Below are positions 9,767 to 19,601 of a stretch of DNA of 64,000 bases, one piece after another. A program made the translations under genes and the position numbers. Origin of the DNA: Vibrio albus (GTDB lineage: Bacteria > Pseudomonadota > Gammaproteobacteria > Enterobacterales > Vibrionaceae). The stretch is taken from contig NZ_QFWT01000011.1 of the NCBI RefSeq assembly GCF_003144035.1, positions 62,001 to 126,000 of the forward strand, read 5' to 3'. Under the pieces are notes generated by a model. It did not search any database. It was not told where the DNA came from and was given only the letters and a program-made list of their open reading frames with translations. The number at the start of each line of letters is the position of its first letter. Position 1 is the stretch's first letter.

Positions 9767-9843
9767 TGGCGCGCTCGGAAGGATTCGAACCTTCGACCGC
9801 CTGGTTCGTAGCCAGGTACTCTATCCAGCTGAGCTACGAGCGC
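9767..9843 (-). tRNA. tRNA-Arg (ACG), copy 3
   Basis: Identical 77-nt gene with encoded CCA, in the same duplicated 126-bp arrangement as copies 1 and 2. Confidence 0.97.
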
Positions 9844-9895
9844 GCAGATATTCTTTCTATTTAAATGAAGCAACAAAATAGACAAACGGAGGAAA

Positions 9896-9972
9896 TGGCG
9901 CGCTCGGAAGGATTCGAACCTTCGACCGCCTGGTTCGTAGCCAGGTACTCTATCCAGCTGAGCTACGAGCGC
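9896..9972 (-). tRNA. tRNA-Arg (ACG), copy 4
   Basis: Identical 77-nt gene. Its flanking spacer differs from those of copies 1-3 apart from a short shared GCAGATATTC. Confidence 0.97.
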
Positions 9973-10040
9973 GCAGATATTCCAATAATGTTTGCACTAT
10001 TCAATGCTTCGTTACAGGCTTGCTGCCTATAACTAAATAA

Positions 10041-10117
10041 TGGCGCGCTCGGAAGGATTCGAACCTTCGACCGCCTGGTTCGTAGCCAGGTACTCTATCC
10101 AGCTGAGCTACGAGCGC
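10041..10117 (-). tRNA. tRNA-Arg (ACG), copy 5
   Basis: Identical 77-nt gene with encoded CCA; 47 bp downstream of tRNA-Ser copy 1 in transcription order. Confidence 0.97.
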
Positions 10118-10164
10118 GCATAATGTGATTTCTATCACGTTTTATTTGTTGTAAAAACAACAAA

Positions 10165-10257
10165 TGGCGGTGAGGGAGGGATTCGAACCCTCGATGCGGC
10201 TACAAACCGCATACTCCCTTAGCAGGGGAGCGCCTTCAGCCTCTCGGCCACCTCACC
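10165..10257 (-). tRNA. tRNA-Ser (GCT), copy 1
   Basis: 93-nt class II tRNA. Acceptor GGTGAGG/CCTCACC, anticodon loop CTGCTAA (GCT), long variable arm with stem TGCGG/CCGCA, encoded CCA. It differs from the other Ser copy only in a compensated variable-arm base pair. Confidence 0.97.
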
Positions 10258-10289
10258 ACGTCAGTATCCTTTAACAGGCATTAAGAAAA

Positions 10290-10366
10290 TGGCGCGCTCG
10301 GAAGGATTCGAACCTTCGACCGCCTGGTTCGTAGCCAGGTACTCTATCCAGCTGAGCTACGAGCGC
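10290..10366 (-). tRNA. tRNA-Arg (ACG), copy 6
   Basis: Identical 77-nt gene placed between the two tRNA-Ser genes; second gene of the cluster in transcription order. Confidence 0.97.
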
Positions 10367-10389
10367 GTCGTTTCTTAATCAAGCAAGAA

Positions 10390-10482
10390 TGGCGGTGAGG
10401 GAGGGATTCGAACCCTCGATACGGCTACAAACCGTATACTCCCTTAGCAGGGGAGCGCCTTCAGCCTCTCGGCCACCTCACC
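10390..10482 (-). tRNA. tRNA-Ser (GCT), copy 2
   Basis: 93-nt class II tRNA and first gene after the cluster promoter. The variable arm stem is TACGG/CCGTA, against TGCGG/CCGCA in copy 1: a paired change that keeps the helix. Confidence 0.97.
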
Positions 10483-10497
10483 GTCTTGCGGACGCAC

Positions 10498-10525
10498 ATA
10501 TTACGATTTACCAAAAATATGTCAA
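10498..10525 (-). promoter_or_regulatory. promoter of the Ser/Arg tRNA cluster
   Basis: On the minus strand TTGACA (10525-10520), a 16-bp spacer and TAATAT (10503-10498), followed by a GC-rich discriminator (GTGCGTCC) typical of stringently controlled stable-RNA promoters. The first tRNA starts 15 bp further on. Confidence 0.8.
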
Positions 10526-10683
10526 ACATTTTCTTGGAAAATATGGAGAAAAATGCATTGATAGAACAGGATTCAATCAACCAGCGTTAAAATCCACCAT
10601 TTATCCAGTAGACTGTGACGATTCACCACACTTTCAGCTGAAATAAGTCATCACCTAAGAAGCCGTCGCCTAAAAATACAAAA

Positions 10684-10716
10684 AGGCAGAACCAATCATC
10701 AATATTGATTCTGCCT
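10684..10716 (-). terminator. terminator of csrA
   Basis: Inverted repeat AGGCAGAA/TTCTGCCT with an inner AT-rich part, followed by a T run on the minus strand, 30 bp past the csrA stop. Confidence 0.75.
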
Positions 10717-10745
10717 CTCTGAGTATCCCTATTGCTAACAATTAA

Positions 10746-10940
10746 TCAGTAGTTAGCCGGTGCAGAACCTGGACCTTTCTCAGCCTGAATTCGCATATAA
10801 ATCTCTTCACGGTGTACGGATACTTCTTTTGGTGCATTCACCCCAATACGTACCTGATTACCTTTTACACCCAAAACGGTTACAGTAACCTCATCACCAA
10901 TCATAAGCGTTTCGCCAACACGGCGAGTCAAAATTAGCAT
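10746..10940 (-). CDS. csrA: carbon storage regulator CsrA, RNA-binding protein
   Basis: 64-residue dimeric regulator that binds GGA motifs in mRNA leaders and controls their translation and stability. The N-terminus MLILTRRVGETLMIGD and the RNA-contacting VHREEIY (about residues 42-48) match the family. It lies between lysC and the tRNA-Ser/Arg cluster, the usual Vibrio arrangement. The ribosome site AAGGAG sits 6-8 bp before the ATG. Confidence 0.97.
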   Translation of the reverse strand: MLILTRRVGETLMIGDEVTVTVLGVKGNQVRIGVNAPKEVSVHREEIYMRIQAEKGPGSAPANY

Positions 10941-11056
10941 TCTTCAACTCCTTGAGTAATCTCTGAACTATCTTTCTTTAAGGCCTTCGTCAGTAAAAGC
11001 GGCTCTCAGTTCTTCCTGTGCAAACTTTACGCCGATTCCGGCATTTTATTTCACAC

Positions 11057-12256
11057 TCAGGAGACGGCTAACTTTTGCTGCTGCTCAAGCACTTCTTCTG
11101 AAACGATAAATTTGTTATGTATAATATTAGCTGCTTTTTCAACCACATCCGGTTTCAATAGCAACATTGTGTAATTATTACCGGCAAAAGACGCAAACAC
11201 ATCTATCCCGGCACCTGCGAGTAGTTCACATGAGCGTTCGACAATCCCTTGGACTTCACTGCTGCTTTTGGGGGTTCCGATAGCAGACAATGAACTCACT
11301 CTGTCACTATTACGGATTTTTTCCGCAAAAACCAGAGCTAATCGACCATAAGCACTCTCTTTAACCACTACACCATACCGTTCTGTTTGCTCGATCACAC
11401 TCCAGACCGGAATACTGAGCAGTTGGCACTGGCTAATCAGCGCGTCTACCTCACGGGCGTCGACTTCCACAAAGATCAGATCTTTCTGCACCGCAATACC
11501 ATAAACGCCGAATTCAGCATCGGAGCCTTTAACCAGCGTCCCTTCACCAGAAGAAAATGACGAGCGAACCCTTAGTGGTACCTGATTCTGCCAGGCATAA
11601 CAGACACACGGCAAATGCAGTACTTTGGCTCCTTTGCTGGCCATTATCTCCATATGAGGAAAATCGATAGTATCCAGTTTTCGGGCCGTCGGTACGATTC
11701 TTGGGTCACAAGAATAGATCCCATCGACATCAGTGAAAATCTGGCACTCATCAGCGTTCAGAGCCCCGGCCAGTACGACGGCAGACGTATCCGATCCGCC
11801 TCGTCCCAGAGTGGTGATATCACCATTCTCGTTCACGCCCTGAAAGCCGGCTACAACCACTATCTGGTTTTGTTGCAAAAGCGCCTCGATATATCCGGTA
11901 TTGATATGCCGGATCGTGGCATCATTGTGCAGGTTATCCGTGATAACGCCTGCCTGTCCCCCGGTCAGAGAGACAGCCGGATACCCCATTTTATTCAGCA
12001 TCATAGCCAGAAGAGCCATGGAAACTTGCTCTCCGGCAGAAAGCAGCACATCAAGCTCTCTTTCATTGGGGACGGTATCGACCTGATTCGCCAATGTCAT
12101 CAGACGATTGGTTTCACCAGACATGGCTGACACCACCACCACCACACGATGACCTGAGTCTTTAAACAATGCGACACGCTTTGCCACTTCTGTAATGCGC
12201 TCAATGGAGCCTACAGATGTGCCACCAAATTTTAGTACAAGTAGCGGTTCTTTCAC
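11057..12256 (-). CDS. lysC: aspartate kinase
   Basis: 399-residue monofunctional aspartokinase, first step from aspartate to lysine, threonine, methionine and diaminopimelate. The amino-acid kinase domain starts with KFGGTS at residues 9-14 and contains GRGGSDTSAV (about 151-160). The C-terminal third holds the ACT region expected to sense an end product. It lies between alaS and csrA. The ribosome site GGGAGGTGAG is strong. No lysine riboswitch is visible upstream. A second diaminopimelate-pathway gene, dapB, is at 28.9-29.7 kb. Confidence 0.92.
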   Translation of the reverse strand: MKEPLLVLKFGGTSVGSIERITEVAKRVALFKDSGHRVVVVVSAMSGETNRLMTLANQVDTVPNERELDVLLSAGEQVSMALLAMMLNKMGYPAVSLTGGQAGVITDNLHNDATIRHINTGYIEALLQQNQIVVVAGFQGVNENGDITTLGRGGSDTSAVVLAGALNADECQIFTDVDGIYSCDPRIVPTARKLDTIDFPHMEIMASKGAKVLHLPCVCYAWQNQVPLRVRSSFSSGEGTLVKGSDAEFGVYGIAVQKDLIFVEVDAREVDALISQCQLLSIPVWSVIEQTERYGVVVKESAYGRLALVFAEKIRNSDRVSSLSAIGTPKSSSEVQGIVERSCELLAGAGIDVFASFAGNNYTMLLLKPDVVEKAANIIHNKFIVSEEVLEQQQKLAVS

Positions 12257-12339
12257 CGACGCTCACCTCCCGGGAGAGATTGTCTCTCATATACTCGCAG
12301 GCTAATTTATGCAGGGATAAGAAACTTTATCTCTGCACA

Positions 12340-12374
12340 AAAAAGAAGAACCAACTAAGTTCATTAGTTGGTTC
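12340..12374 (-). terminator. terminator of alaS
   Basis: Perfect 11-bp stem GAACCAACTAA/TTAGTTGGTTC (12348-12358 with 12364-12374), 5-nt loop, then a T-rich tract on the minus strand. It lies between the alaS stop and the lysC start. Confidence 0.85.
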
Positions 12375-12497
12375 ACTATCTAACTGTAAACAGCCGTTAT
12401 CTTTCTACTGGAAAAATAATGGCTAATTTTCCGGCGAATTATATCGCTTATTTTCAAAATTACTACATAATTCGCCTGATTTAAGCCAACAAAGCAG

Positions 12498-15083
12498 TTA
12501 TAAACGCTCAGCAAGCCAGGAGTCGACAGATTTAAGCGCCTCTGGCAGAGCCGCTGGATCGGATCCGCCTGCCTGAGCCATATCAGGACGACCACCGCCT
12601 TTACCACCAACCTGTTGAGCAACCATGTTAACCAATTCGCCAGCTTTAACCTTACCGATCAAATCTTTGGTTACACCGGCAATCAGGCCAACTTTGTTAC
12701 CTTCGGCAACATTACCCAGCATTATAATGCCGCTGCCAAGCTGATTCTTAAGTTCATCAACCATACCGCGCAGCGCTTTGTTCTCTGCTCCGTTCAACTG
12801 GCTTACCAGCACTTTCACACCGGCAATTTCTTTTACATTGTTCGCCAGGTTAGCACTTTCCTGCGAAGCCAGTTTATCCTTCAACTGCTGGATCTCTTTC
12901 TCCAGAGACTTAGATCTCGCAGCGGCTTCTGACAGCTTCTCTTCGAATTGATTAGCCTGAGCTTCAACAGCATCCAGGGCTGCTTCACCGGTTACCGCTT
13001 CGATACGGCGAATTCCCGCCGCGATACCACCTTCAGACAGAATCTTGAACAGACCGATATCACCAGTATGCTTGGCGTGAATACCACCACATAACTCAGT
13101 AGAAAAGTCACCCATTGACAACACACGAACCTGATCGTCATATTTTTCGCCAAACAGCGCCATCGCACCTTTCGCTTTTGCTGATTCGATGTCCATGATG
13201 TTTGTTTCAATCTCATGGTTAATACGGATCTGCTTGTTGACGATACGTTCAACTTCCCGTAACTCTTCCGGTTTCACTGCTTCAAGGTGAGAAAAGTCAA
13301 AACGCAAACCTTCCGCTTTAACCAAAGAGCCTTTCTGAACAACATGCTCGCCCAGAACCAGACGTAACGCTTCATGCATCAGGTGAGTGGCTGAGTGGTT
13401 AAGTGCTGAGGCAATGCGACGGTCGGCATCGACCTGAGCATGAACCTTATCGCCTTTAGCCAGTACACCTTCTTCCAGTACACCATAATGGGCAAAAGCA
13501 TTACCCAGCTTCTGAGTATCACTAACCTTAAACAAGCCCGAAGCCGTTTTCAGAACACCGGTATCTCCGCACTGACCACCTGACTCTGCATAAAATGGTG
13601 TTTCATCCAGAATAACAATAGCCTTGTCACCAGCACTCAGAGAGTCTGTTTCTTCACCTTCAACAAACATAGCATCAACCGCACCCTCGCCTTCTGTGCC
13701 TGTATAGCCACAGAATTCAGTTTGCGTATCGACCTTGATGGCTTCGTTATAATCAGTACCAAACTGTCCGGCTTCACGAGCACGCTGACGCTGCGCTTCC
13801 ATTGCTTTTTCGAAACCTTCCTCATCAATGGAGAACTCTCTTTCACGAGCCACATCGTTGGTCAGGTCAGCAGGGAAACCATAGGTATCGTATAACTTAA
13901 ATACGGTTTCACCATCCAGAACCTTACCGTCCAGGTTGTCCAGCGCTTCGGTCAGGATAGTCATGCCACGCTCAAGTGTGCGGCCAAAGTTTTCTTCTTC
14001 GATGCGCAGAACTTTCTCAACCAGCTCCTGCTGTTTTTTCAGCTCTTCACCCGCAGTACCCATGACGTCAGCCAGTACTCCAACAAGCTTGTAGAAGAAC
14101 GCACCCTGAGCACCCAGCTTGTTACCGTGACGAACGGCACGACGGATAATACGACGCAGCACATAACCACGGCCTTCATTAGAAGGCATCACGCCATCCA
14201 CAATTAAGAAGGCACAAGAACGGATGTGGTCTGCGACGACACGCAATGACTGGTTAGAAAGATCGTCATAGCCGATCACTTCAGCGGTTGCTTTGATCAG
14301 CTTCTGAAACACATCGATTTCATAGTTCGAGTGAACGCCCTGCATAATGGCAGAGATACGCTCGATCCCCATACCGGTATCAACGGAAGGCTTAGGAAGT
14401 GGCTCCATCGTACCGTCTGCATGGCGGTTGAACTGCATAAATACGTTGTTCCAAATCTCGATAAAGCGGTCACCGTCTTCTTCTGGTGTACCAGGACGAC
14501 CGCCCCAGATTTCTTCGCCGTGATCGTAGAAGATTTCAGAACAAGGACCACAAGGGCCGGTATCACCCATCTGCCAGAAGTTATCTGATTCGTATGCCTT
14601 ACCGCCTTTCTTATCACCAATGCGGATAATACGATCTTCCGGAATACCAATTTTCTTGTTCCAGATATCGAAAGCTTCATCGTCAGTTTCATAAACCGTG
14701 ACCAGCAGTTTTTCCTGCGGCAGTTTAAGCACATCAGTCAGAAACTCCCAGGCATAGGCGATAGCATCATCTTTGAAGTAGTCACCAAAACTGAAGTTAC
14801 CCAGCATTTCAAAGAAAGTGTGGTGACGGGCAGTAAAGCCGACATTTTCCAGATCATTGTGCTTACCACCCGCACGAACACAGCGCTGTGCTGTCGTGGC
14901 CCGGGTATAAGAACGCTTTTCAATACCAAGGAAACAATCTTTAAACTGGTTCATACCGGCATTAGTAAACAGCAGTGTCGGATCGTCTGCTGGTACCAGG
15001 GAGGAACTTTCTACTATTTGATGTCCTTTACTTTCAAAGAACTTAAGAAACGCACGGCGTATCTCGTCGGTGCTCATGTACAT
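12498..15083 (-). CDS. alaS: alanyl-tRNA synthetase
   Basis: 861-residue class II synthetase, normal length. In order: catalytic domain with FTNAGMNQFKD (motif 1 region) and RGYVLRRIIRRA (about 303-314), an editing domain with the zinc site HSATH (about residue 561) and CGGIHAKHT, a coiled coil (about 725-760) and the C-Ala end with GGKGGGRPDMAQAGG. It charges tRNA-Ala and clears mischarged Ser/Gly. The ATG used gives MYMSTDEIRRAF; the second Met (codon 3) is the alternative start. Confidence 0.97.
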   Translation of the reverse strand: MYMSTDEIRRAFLKFFESKGHQIVESSSLVPADDPTLLFTNAGMNQFKDCFLGIEKRSYTRATTAQRCVRAGGKHNDLENVGFTARHHTFFEMLGNFSFGDYFKDDAIAYAWEFLTDVLKLPQEKLLVTVYETDDEAFDIWNKKIGIPEDRIIRIGDKKGGKAYESDNFWQMGDTGPCGPCSEIFYDHGEEIWGGRPGTPEEDGDRFIEIWNNVFMQFNRHADGTMEPLPKPSVDTGMGIERISAIMQGVHSNYEIDVFQKLIKATAEVIGYDDLSNQSLRVVADHIRSCAFLIVDGVMPSNEGRGYVLRRIIRRAVRHGNKLGAQGAFFYKLVGVLADVMGTAGEELKKQQELVEKVLRIEEENFGRTLERGMTILTEALDNLDGKVLDGETVFKLYDTYGFPADLTNDVAREREFSIDEEGFEKAMEAQRQRAREAGQFGTDYNEAIKVDTQTEFCGYTGTEGEGAVDAMFVEGEETDSLSAGDKAIVILDETPFYAESGGQCGDTGVLKTASGLFKVSDTQKLGNAFAHYGVLEEGVLAKGDKVHAQVDADRRIASALNHSATHLMHEALRLVLGEHVVQKGSLVKAEGLRFDFSHLEAVKPEELREVERIVNKQIRINHEIETNIMDIESAKAKGAMALFGEKYDDQVRVLSMGDFSTELCGGIHAKHTGDIGLFKILSEGGIAAGIRRIEAVTGEAALDAVEAQANQFEEKLSEAAARSKSLEKEIQQLKDKLASQESANLANNVKEIAGVKVLVSQLNGAENKALRGMVDELKNQLGSGIIMLGNVAEGNKVGLIAGVTKDLIGKVKAGELVNMVAQQVGGKGGGRPDMAQAGGSDPAALPEALKSVDSWLAERL

Positions 15084-15226
15084 GCGACTCTTCCTGAAAC
15101 TTTCGAGATTAATGTAGGGCCAAAACGCCCACTATGAATTTAATGGCGGGTATTGTAAAGCAAGGTTAGCAAATAGCCTAATTTTCTTACTTATAAACTG
15201 TGCCTGACCAGTATAACGGATACAAA

Positions 15227-15264
15227 AAGGCATGGCCTGAGTTTTCACTCTGCGGCCATGCCTT
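15227..15264 (-). terminator. terminator of the RND pump operon
   Basis: 11-bp stem AAGGCATGGCC/GGCCATGCCTT with a 16-nt loop and a T run on the minus strand, 27 bp past the stop of the RND transporter. Confidence 0.85.
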
Positions 15265-15290
15265 CAAGGTTAAGCAATAACTTAGCGATA

Positions 15291-18200
15291 TTAGGCTGAA
15301 GTACTCTGAGCGGCTTCCGCTGCATCACCTTTAATTTTATTTGGCTTAGTACGGAATATTTTCATGACCAGAACATAAAAGACCGGTACAAAGAAAATCG
15401 ACAGGATGGTTGCAGCCAGCATACCGCCAACCACCCCCCAGCCAATGGCATTCCGGCTTGCCGCCCCCGCACCAGTACTCAGAGCCAGAGGCAGTACCCC
15501 CAGAATAAAGGCAAATGATGTCATCATAATCGGACGCAAACGCATCCGGCATGCTTCGATCGTCGCTTTAAGTAGATCCATACCTTCATCATACTGTGCT
15601 TTGGCGAACTCTACGATCAGGATGGCATTTTTAGCCGACAGACCTATCGTCGTCAGCAGTGCAACCTGGAAGTAAATATCGTTGGACAACTCTTTTACGG
15701 TGGCAGCCACAATTGCACCAAACACACCAAGAGGCACGACCAGCATTACAGAAAAAGGTACACTCCAGCTTTCATATAAAGCTGCCAGGCATAGGAATAC
15801 GACCAGTAATGAAATGCCATACAGCAAACTAGCCTGGGCACCACTCTGGCGTTCCTGATAAGAGATCCCACTCCATTCCAGGCCGACTCCGGTCGGCAGT
15901 TTATTCACGATATTCTGGATAGCCTGCATGGCATCACCGGAACTTTTACCAGGTGCAGCTGCCCCCTGAATATTCAAAGCCGGTGAACCATTAAAGCGCA
16001 CCAGACGCGGAGAGCCATAACTCCATCGAGTCGAAGCAAATGCACTGAACGGAACCATATTGCCATCAGAGTTACGAACATACCAAAGAGACAAGTCTTC
16101 AGGGTTCATCCTGAATGCTGCATCAGCCTGGACAAACACCTTCTTCACACGCCCGTTATCAATAAAGTCATTAACGTAAGAAGATCCCCATGCCGTGGAT
16201 AAGGTCGAGTTAATATCACTGACGGAGACCCCCATCGCCATCGCTTTCTCATAGTCGATATCGATCTTAAACTGCGGGGCATCTTCCATGCCATTCGGGC
16301 GTACTGCATTCAGGTTCGGATCCTGAGCCGCCATCCCCAGTAACTGGTTCCGGGCCTGAAGCAATTTCTCATGTCCTATATTGCCCCGATCGGTCAGGTA
16401 GGCATCAAAGCCACTTGCCGTACCCAACGATGGGATCACTGGTATATTAAAGGCAAAAATCTGCGCTTCTTTAATCTGAGACAAGGCTCCCCATGCACGA
16501 CCAATGATTGCGTTAACTGACTGCGCCGGATTAGTACGCTCATTCCAGTCTTTCAGTTTTACAAAGGCCATCCCCATGTTCTGGCCGCTACCGGCGAAAC
16601 TGAAACCTGTAATAGTAAATACAGAATCGACATTCTCAGTCTCATTGGTCATAAAGTGGTTGTTCAACTTCTCCATGACCGCGTTGGTACGCTCCTGAGT
16701 CGCCCCTACCGGTAACTGAACCATTGCCATTAACACGCCCTGATCTTCTTCCGGAAGGAAAGAGGTCGGCAAGCGAGTCCACATTGCACCTAAGCCAGCA
16801 ACAATAACGACATAAATGACCAGATAACGGATTTTCTGATTAACCCCTTTCGTCACCATACCTTTATAGCCGTTAGTACCGCTGTTAAAGGCCTTGTTAA
16901 ACCAGGCCAGAGGACCACGTTTCGCAAGGTGAGCCCCCTCACTTAAAGGTCTGAGCATAGTCGCACACAGGGCCGGTGTCAGCACCATAGCCACAATCAC
17001 CGACAACACCATTGCCGAAACAATCGTAATCGAGAACTGACGATAAATAGCGCCAGCCGCCCCACCAAAGAAGGCCATAGGTACAAACACGGCACTCAGT
17101 ACCAATGCAATACCCACCAGCGCCCCGATAATCTGCCCCATGGATTTACGCGTCGCTTCCAGCGGAGGCAGGCCGTCTTCGGCCATAACCCGCTCTACGT
17201 TTTCCACGACCACGATGGCATCATCCACCAGCAAGCCGATAGCCAGTACCATACCGAACATGGTCAGGGTGTTAATAGAGAACCCTAACGCCGCCATAAT
17301 GCCGAATGTCCCCAGCAGTACAACAGGCACAGCAATTGTCGGGATCAGCGTTGCCCGGAAGTTCTGCAGAAACAGATACATAACACAGAACACCAGAATA
17401 ATCGCTTCGATTAACGTCTGTACCACTTCCTCAATCGAAATCTTAACAAATGGTGTCGTATCATACGGGTAAACGACTTTCAGAGACTGAGGGAAAAACT
17501 CTGATAGCTCGTCCATTTTGTCCCGCACGACTTCTGACGTATCCAGCGCATTGGCACCGGTAGACAGTTGGATAGCAATACCGGTGGCGTAGTGACCATT
17601 AAACAGAGAAACAGCACTGTAGCTTTCACCGCCGATCTCAACCCGGGCCACATCTTTCAGGCGAATTTGCGAACCGTCTTCCTGTACCCGCAGCAAAATA
17701 TTCTGAAACTCTTCTGCGGTTGTCATACGGCTCTGCGCCGTAATGGTCGCATTCAACTGTTGACCCGGTACTGCCGGAGCCGCACCGAGTTCACCAACGG
17801 ATACCTGAGAGTTCTGCGCCCGAATTTCAGCCAGTACTTCATTGGTCGTCATCCGGTATTTATTCAACTGATGCGGATCAAGCCAGATGCGCATCGCATG
17901 CTGAGCACCGAACACCTGCACGCCACCAACCCCTTCCAGACGACTAAGCGGATCTTTAACACTAGACACCACATAGTCGGCCAGCTCAGTGTTGTTCATG
18001 CTGCCATCTTCAGAAATGAAGCCAACGACCATCAAAAAGCTGCTGGTAGACTTCGCCACTGTGACACCGTTATCCAGCACATTGTCAGGCAGAGAGGACT
18101 CCACCAGTGCCAGTTTATTCTGTACCTGCACCTGAGCAATATCCGCATCGGTTCCTGATGCAAACGTCAAAGATATCTCGAACCGGCCGGAAGAATCACT

Positions 18201-18443
18201 GCTGGAAGACATATACAGCAGGTTATCAACCCCGTTCATGTTCTGCTCGATTACCTGAGTAACACTGTTTTCTACCGTCTTAGCTGATGCACCGCTATAC
18301 ATACCAGTGATTCGTACCGATGGTGGTGCGATTTCAGGGTACTGGGATACCGGCAGCGTTGTAATCGACAATATCCCCGCAAGCATGATGATGATTGAGA
18401 TCACCCATGCAAATATTGGTCTATCAATAAAAAAACGAGCCAT
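15291..18443 (-). CDS. RND multidrug efflux transporter, AcrB/HAE1 type
   Basis: 1050-residue inner-membrane proton antiporter with the N-terminus MARFFIDRPIFAWVISI, twelve predicted helices and two large periplasmic loops. The proton-relay aspartates are seen in GLLVDDAIVVVENVER around residue 405. It exports drugs, bile or detergents with the adaptor encoded 6 bp upstream and an outer-membrane TolC-type channel that is not encoded here. It resembles the VmeB/VexB group but I cannot assign a specific orthologue. It sits between alaS and recX, which lie closer together in V. cholerae as I recall. Confidence 0.93.
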   Translation of the reverse strand: MARFFIDRPIFAWVISIIIMLAGILSITTLPVSQYPEIAPPSVRITGMYSGASAKTVENSVTQVIEQNMNGVDNLLYMSSSSDSSGRFEISLTFASGTDADIAQVQVQNKLALVESSLPDNVLDNGVTVAKSTSSFLMVVGFISEDGSMNNTELADYVVSSVKDPLSRLEGVGGVQVFGAQHAMRIWLDPHQLNKYRMTTNEVLAEIRAQNSQVSVGELGAAPAVPGQQLNATITAQSRMTTAEEFQNILLRVQEDGSQIRLKDVARVEIGGESYSAVSLFNGHYATGIAIQLSTGANALDTSEVVRDKMDELSEFFPQSLKVVYPYDTTPFVKISIEEVVQTLIEAIILVFCVMYLFLQNFRATLIPTIAVPVVLLGTFGIMAALGFSINTLTMFGMVLAIGLLVDDAIVVVENVERVMAEDGLPPLEATRKSMGQIIGALVGIALVLSAVFVPMAFFGGAAGAIYRQFSITIVSAMVLSVIVAMVLTPALCATMLRPLSEGAHLAKRGPLAWFNKAFNSGTNGYKGMVTKGVNQKIRYLVIYVVIVAGLGAMWTRLPTSFLPEEDQGVLMAMVQLPVGATQERTNAVMEKLNNHFMTNETENVDSVFTITGFSFAGSGQNMGMAFVKLKDWNERTNPAQSVNAIIGRAWGALSQIKEAQIFAFNIPVIPSLGTASGFDAYLTDRGNIGHEKLLQARNQLLGMAAQDPNLNAVRPNGMEDAPQFKIDIDYEKAMAMGVSVSDINSTLSTAWGSSYVNDFIDNGRVKKVFVQADAAFRMNPEDLSLWYVRNSDGNMVPFSAFASTRWSYGSPRLVRFNGSPALNIQGAAAPGKSSGDAMQAIQNIVNKLPTGVGLEWSGISYQERQSGAQASLLYGISLLVVFLCLAALYESWSVPFSVMLVVPLGVFGAIVAATVKELSNDIYFQVALLTTIGLSAKNAILIVEFAKAQYDEGMDLLKATIEACRMRLRPIMMTSFAFILGVLPLALSTGAGAASRNAIGWGVVGGMLAATILSIFFVPVFYVLVMKIFRTKPNKIKGDAAEAAQSTSA

Positions 18444-18449
18444 AATAAA

Positions 18450-19601
18450 TTATTCTTCCGAACCAGTTAGATTAGCGACAACGGAACTACCTGCACCGAC
18501 TTTCTGCAACCCGCTGACAATCACTTTTTCTCCGGCTTTAAGCCCGGACTCGACAAGCCATTGAGAATTAACCACCTGGCTGGTTTCAATCATTCTGTCT
18601 TCCACTTTATTGTCTGCATTGACAATCAATACATGGGCGTGACCGGTTACATCTCTGGTCACAGCTGCCTGAGGAACAAGTATGGCGCTATCCCGGAAAT
18701 CAGTAGGAACAGCAGCACGGATATACATACCCGGCAGTAGCGTACGATTCGCATTAGGAACAATCGCCCTCAGATTGACCGTACCCGTTCCTTCGTCCAC
18801 GGTCACATCAGCAAATTGCAGCGTCGCTTCTTGTTCAATCTGTGTACCGTCATCCAGAGACAAAGCAATATCCGCCAGTTTTTCATCCTGCTCTCTCGTG
18901 TTCTGACGCATTTTAACCAGAGCGTTACCGGACTGGGAAAGGTCGAGATACAGTGGATCCAATTGCTGGATTCTTGCCAGGTAATCCGTCTGACTCGCCG
19001 TGACCAGAGCCCCTTCGCTGACGAATGAGCGACCAATACGACCAGAAATCGGTGCTTTAATGCTGGTATAATCAAGATTGATTCGTGCTGATTTCACCTG
19101 AGCCTCAGCTGACATCACCGCAGCAAGAGCTTCTTTATACGTTGCTTCTACATCCACATAGTCTTGCTGGCTCACTGCTTTTCGCTTCAGCAGGTTCTCA
19201 TAACGCTTGAGCTGTAGCTCGGCCCTTTCCAGTGTTGCTCTTGCTGAAGCCAGATTTGCCTGGGCGCTCTCAAGAGCGACTTCGTACGTAGCAGGGTCAA
19301 TTTGATACAGCACATCATCTTTTTTCACCAGGCTCCCTTCAACAAAAAGTCGCTTAGTGATAATGCCCTGCACCTGAGGTCTGACTTCAGCGATACGGAA
19401 AGCACTCGTCCGGCCAGGTAAGGTAGTGGTTAACTTAAGAGGTTGTTGATTAATTTCTATTACATCGACTGCAACAGCACGAGGCTGTTGGGCTGCGGCT
19501 GCATTGTTTGTTTCCGTTTCGTCAGGTTGACACCCTGTTAAGGCGACAGCTAAGCTAACTGCAATCACAGAATAGCGAAAGAAAGGAAAGACCTTTATCA
19601 T
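18450..19601 (-). CDS. RND efflux periplasmic adaptor (membrane fusion protein), lipoprotein
   Basis: 383-residue AcrA-type adaptor that bridges the inner-membrane pump and the outer-membrane channel. The signal peptide ends in a lipobox with Cys at residue 24 (LTGC). Lipoyl-like half-motifs (VRPQVQGIITKRLFVEGSLV, KAPISGRIGR) flank an alpha-helical hairpin (about 105-170), and a beta-barrel domain follows. Translation is probably coupled to the RND gene 6 bp downstream. No local TetR-type repressor gene is present, so control is presumably elsewhere. Confidence 0.92.
   Translation of the reverse strand: MIKVFPFFRYSVIAVSLAVALTGCQPDETETNNAAAAQQPRAVAVDVIEINQQPLKLTTTLPGRTSAFRIAEVRPQVQGIITKRLFVEGSLVKKDDVLYQIDPATYEVALESAQANLASARATLERAELQLKRYENLLKRKAVSQQDYVDVEATYKEALAAVMSAEAQVKSARINLDYTSIKAPISGRIGRSFVSEGALVTASQTDYLARIQQLDPLYLDLSQSGNALVKMRQNTREQDEKLADIALSLDDGTQIEQEATLQFADVTVDEGTGTVNLRAIVPNANRTLLPGMYIRAAVPTDFRDSAILVPQAAVTRDVTGHAHVLIVNADNKVEDRMIETSQVVNSQWLVESGLKAGEKVIVSGLQKVGAGSSVVANLTGSEE

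Noticed and set aside
10389..10646. Plus-strand frame of 85 codons
   Set aside because: It reads through the reverse complement of tRNA-Ser; an artefact.
12257..12497. Lysine riboswitch ahead of lysC
   Set aside because: The short region holds the alaS terminator and shows none of the conserved riboswitch helices that I could recognise.
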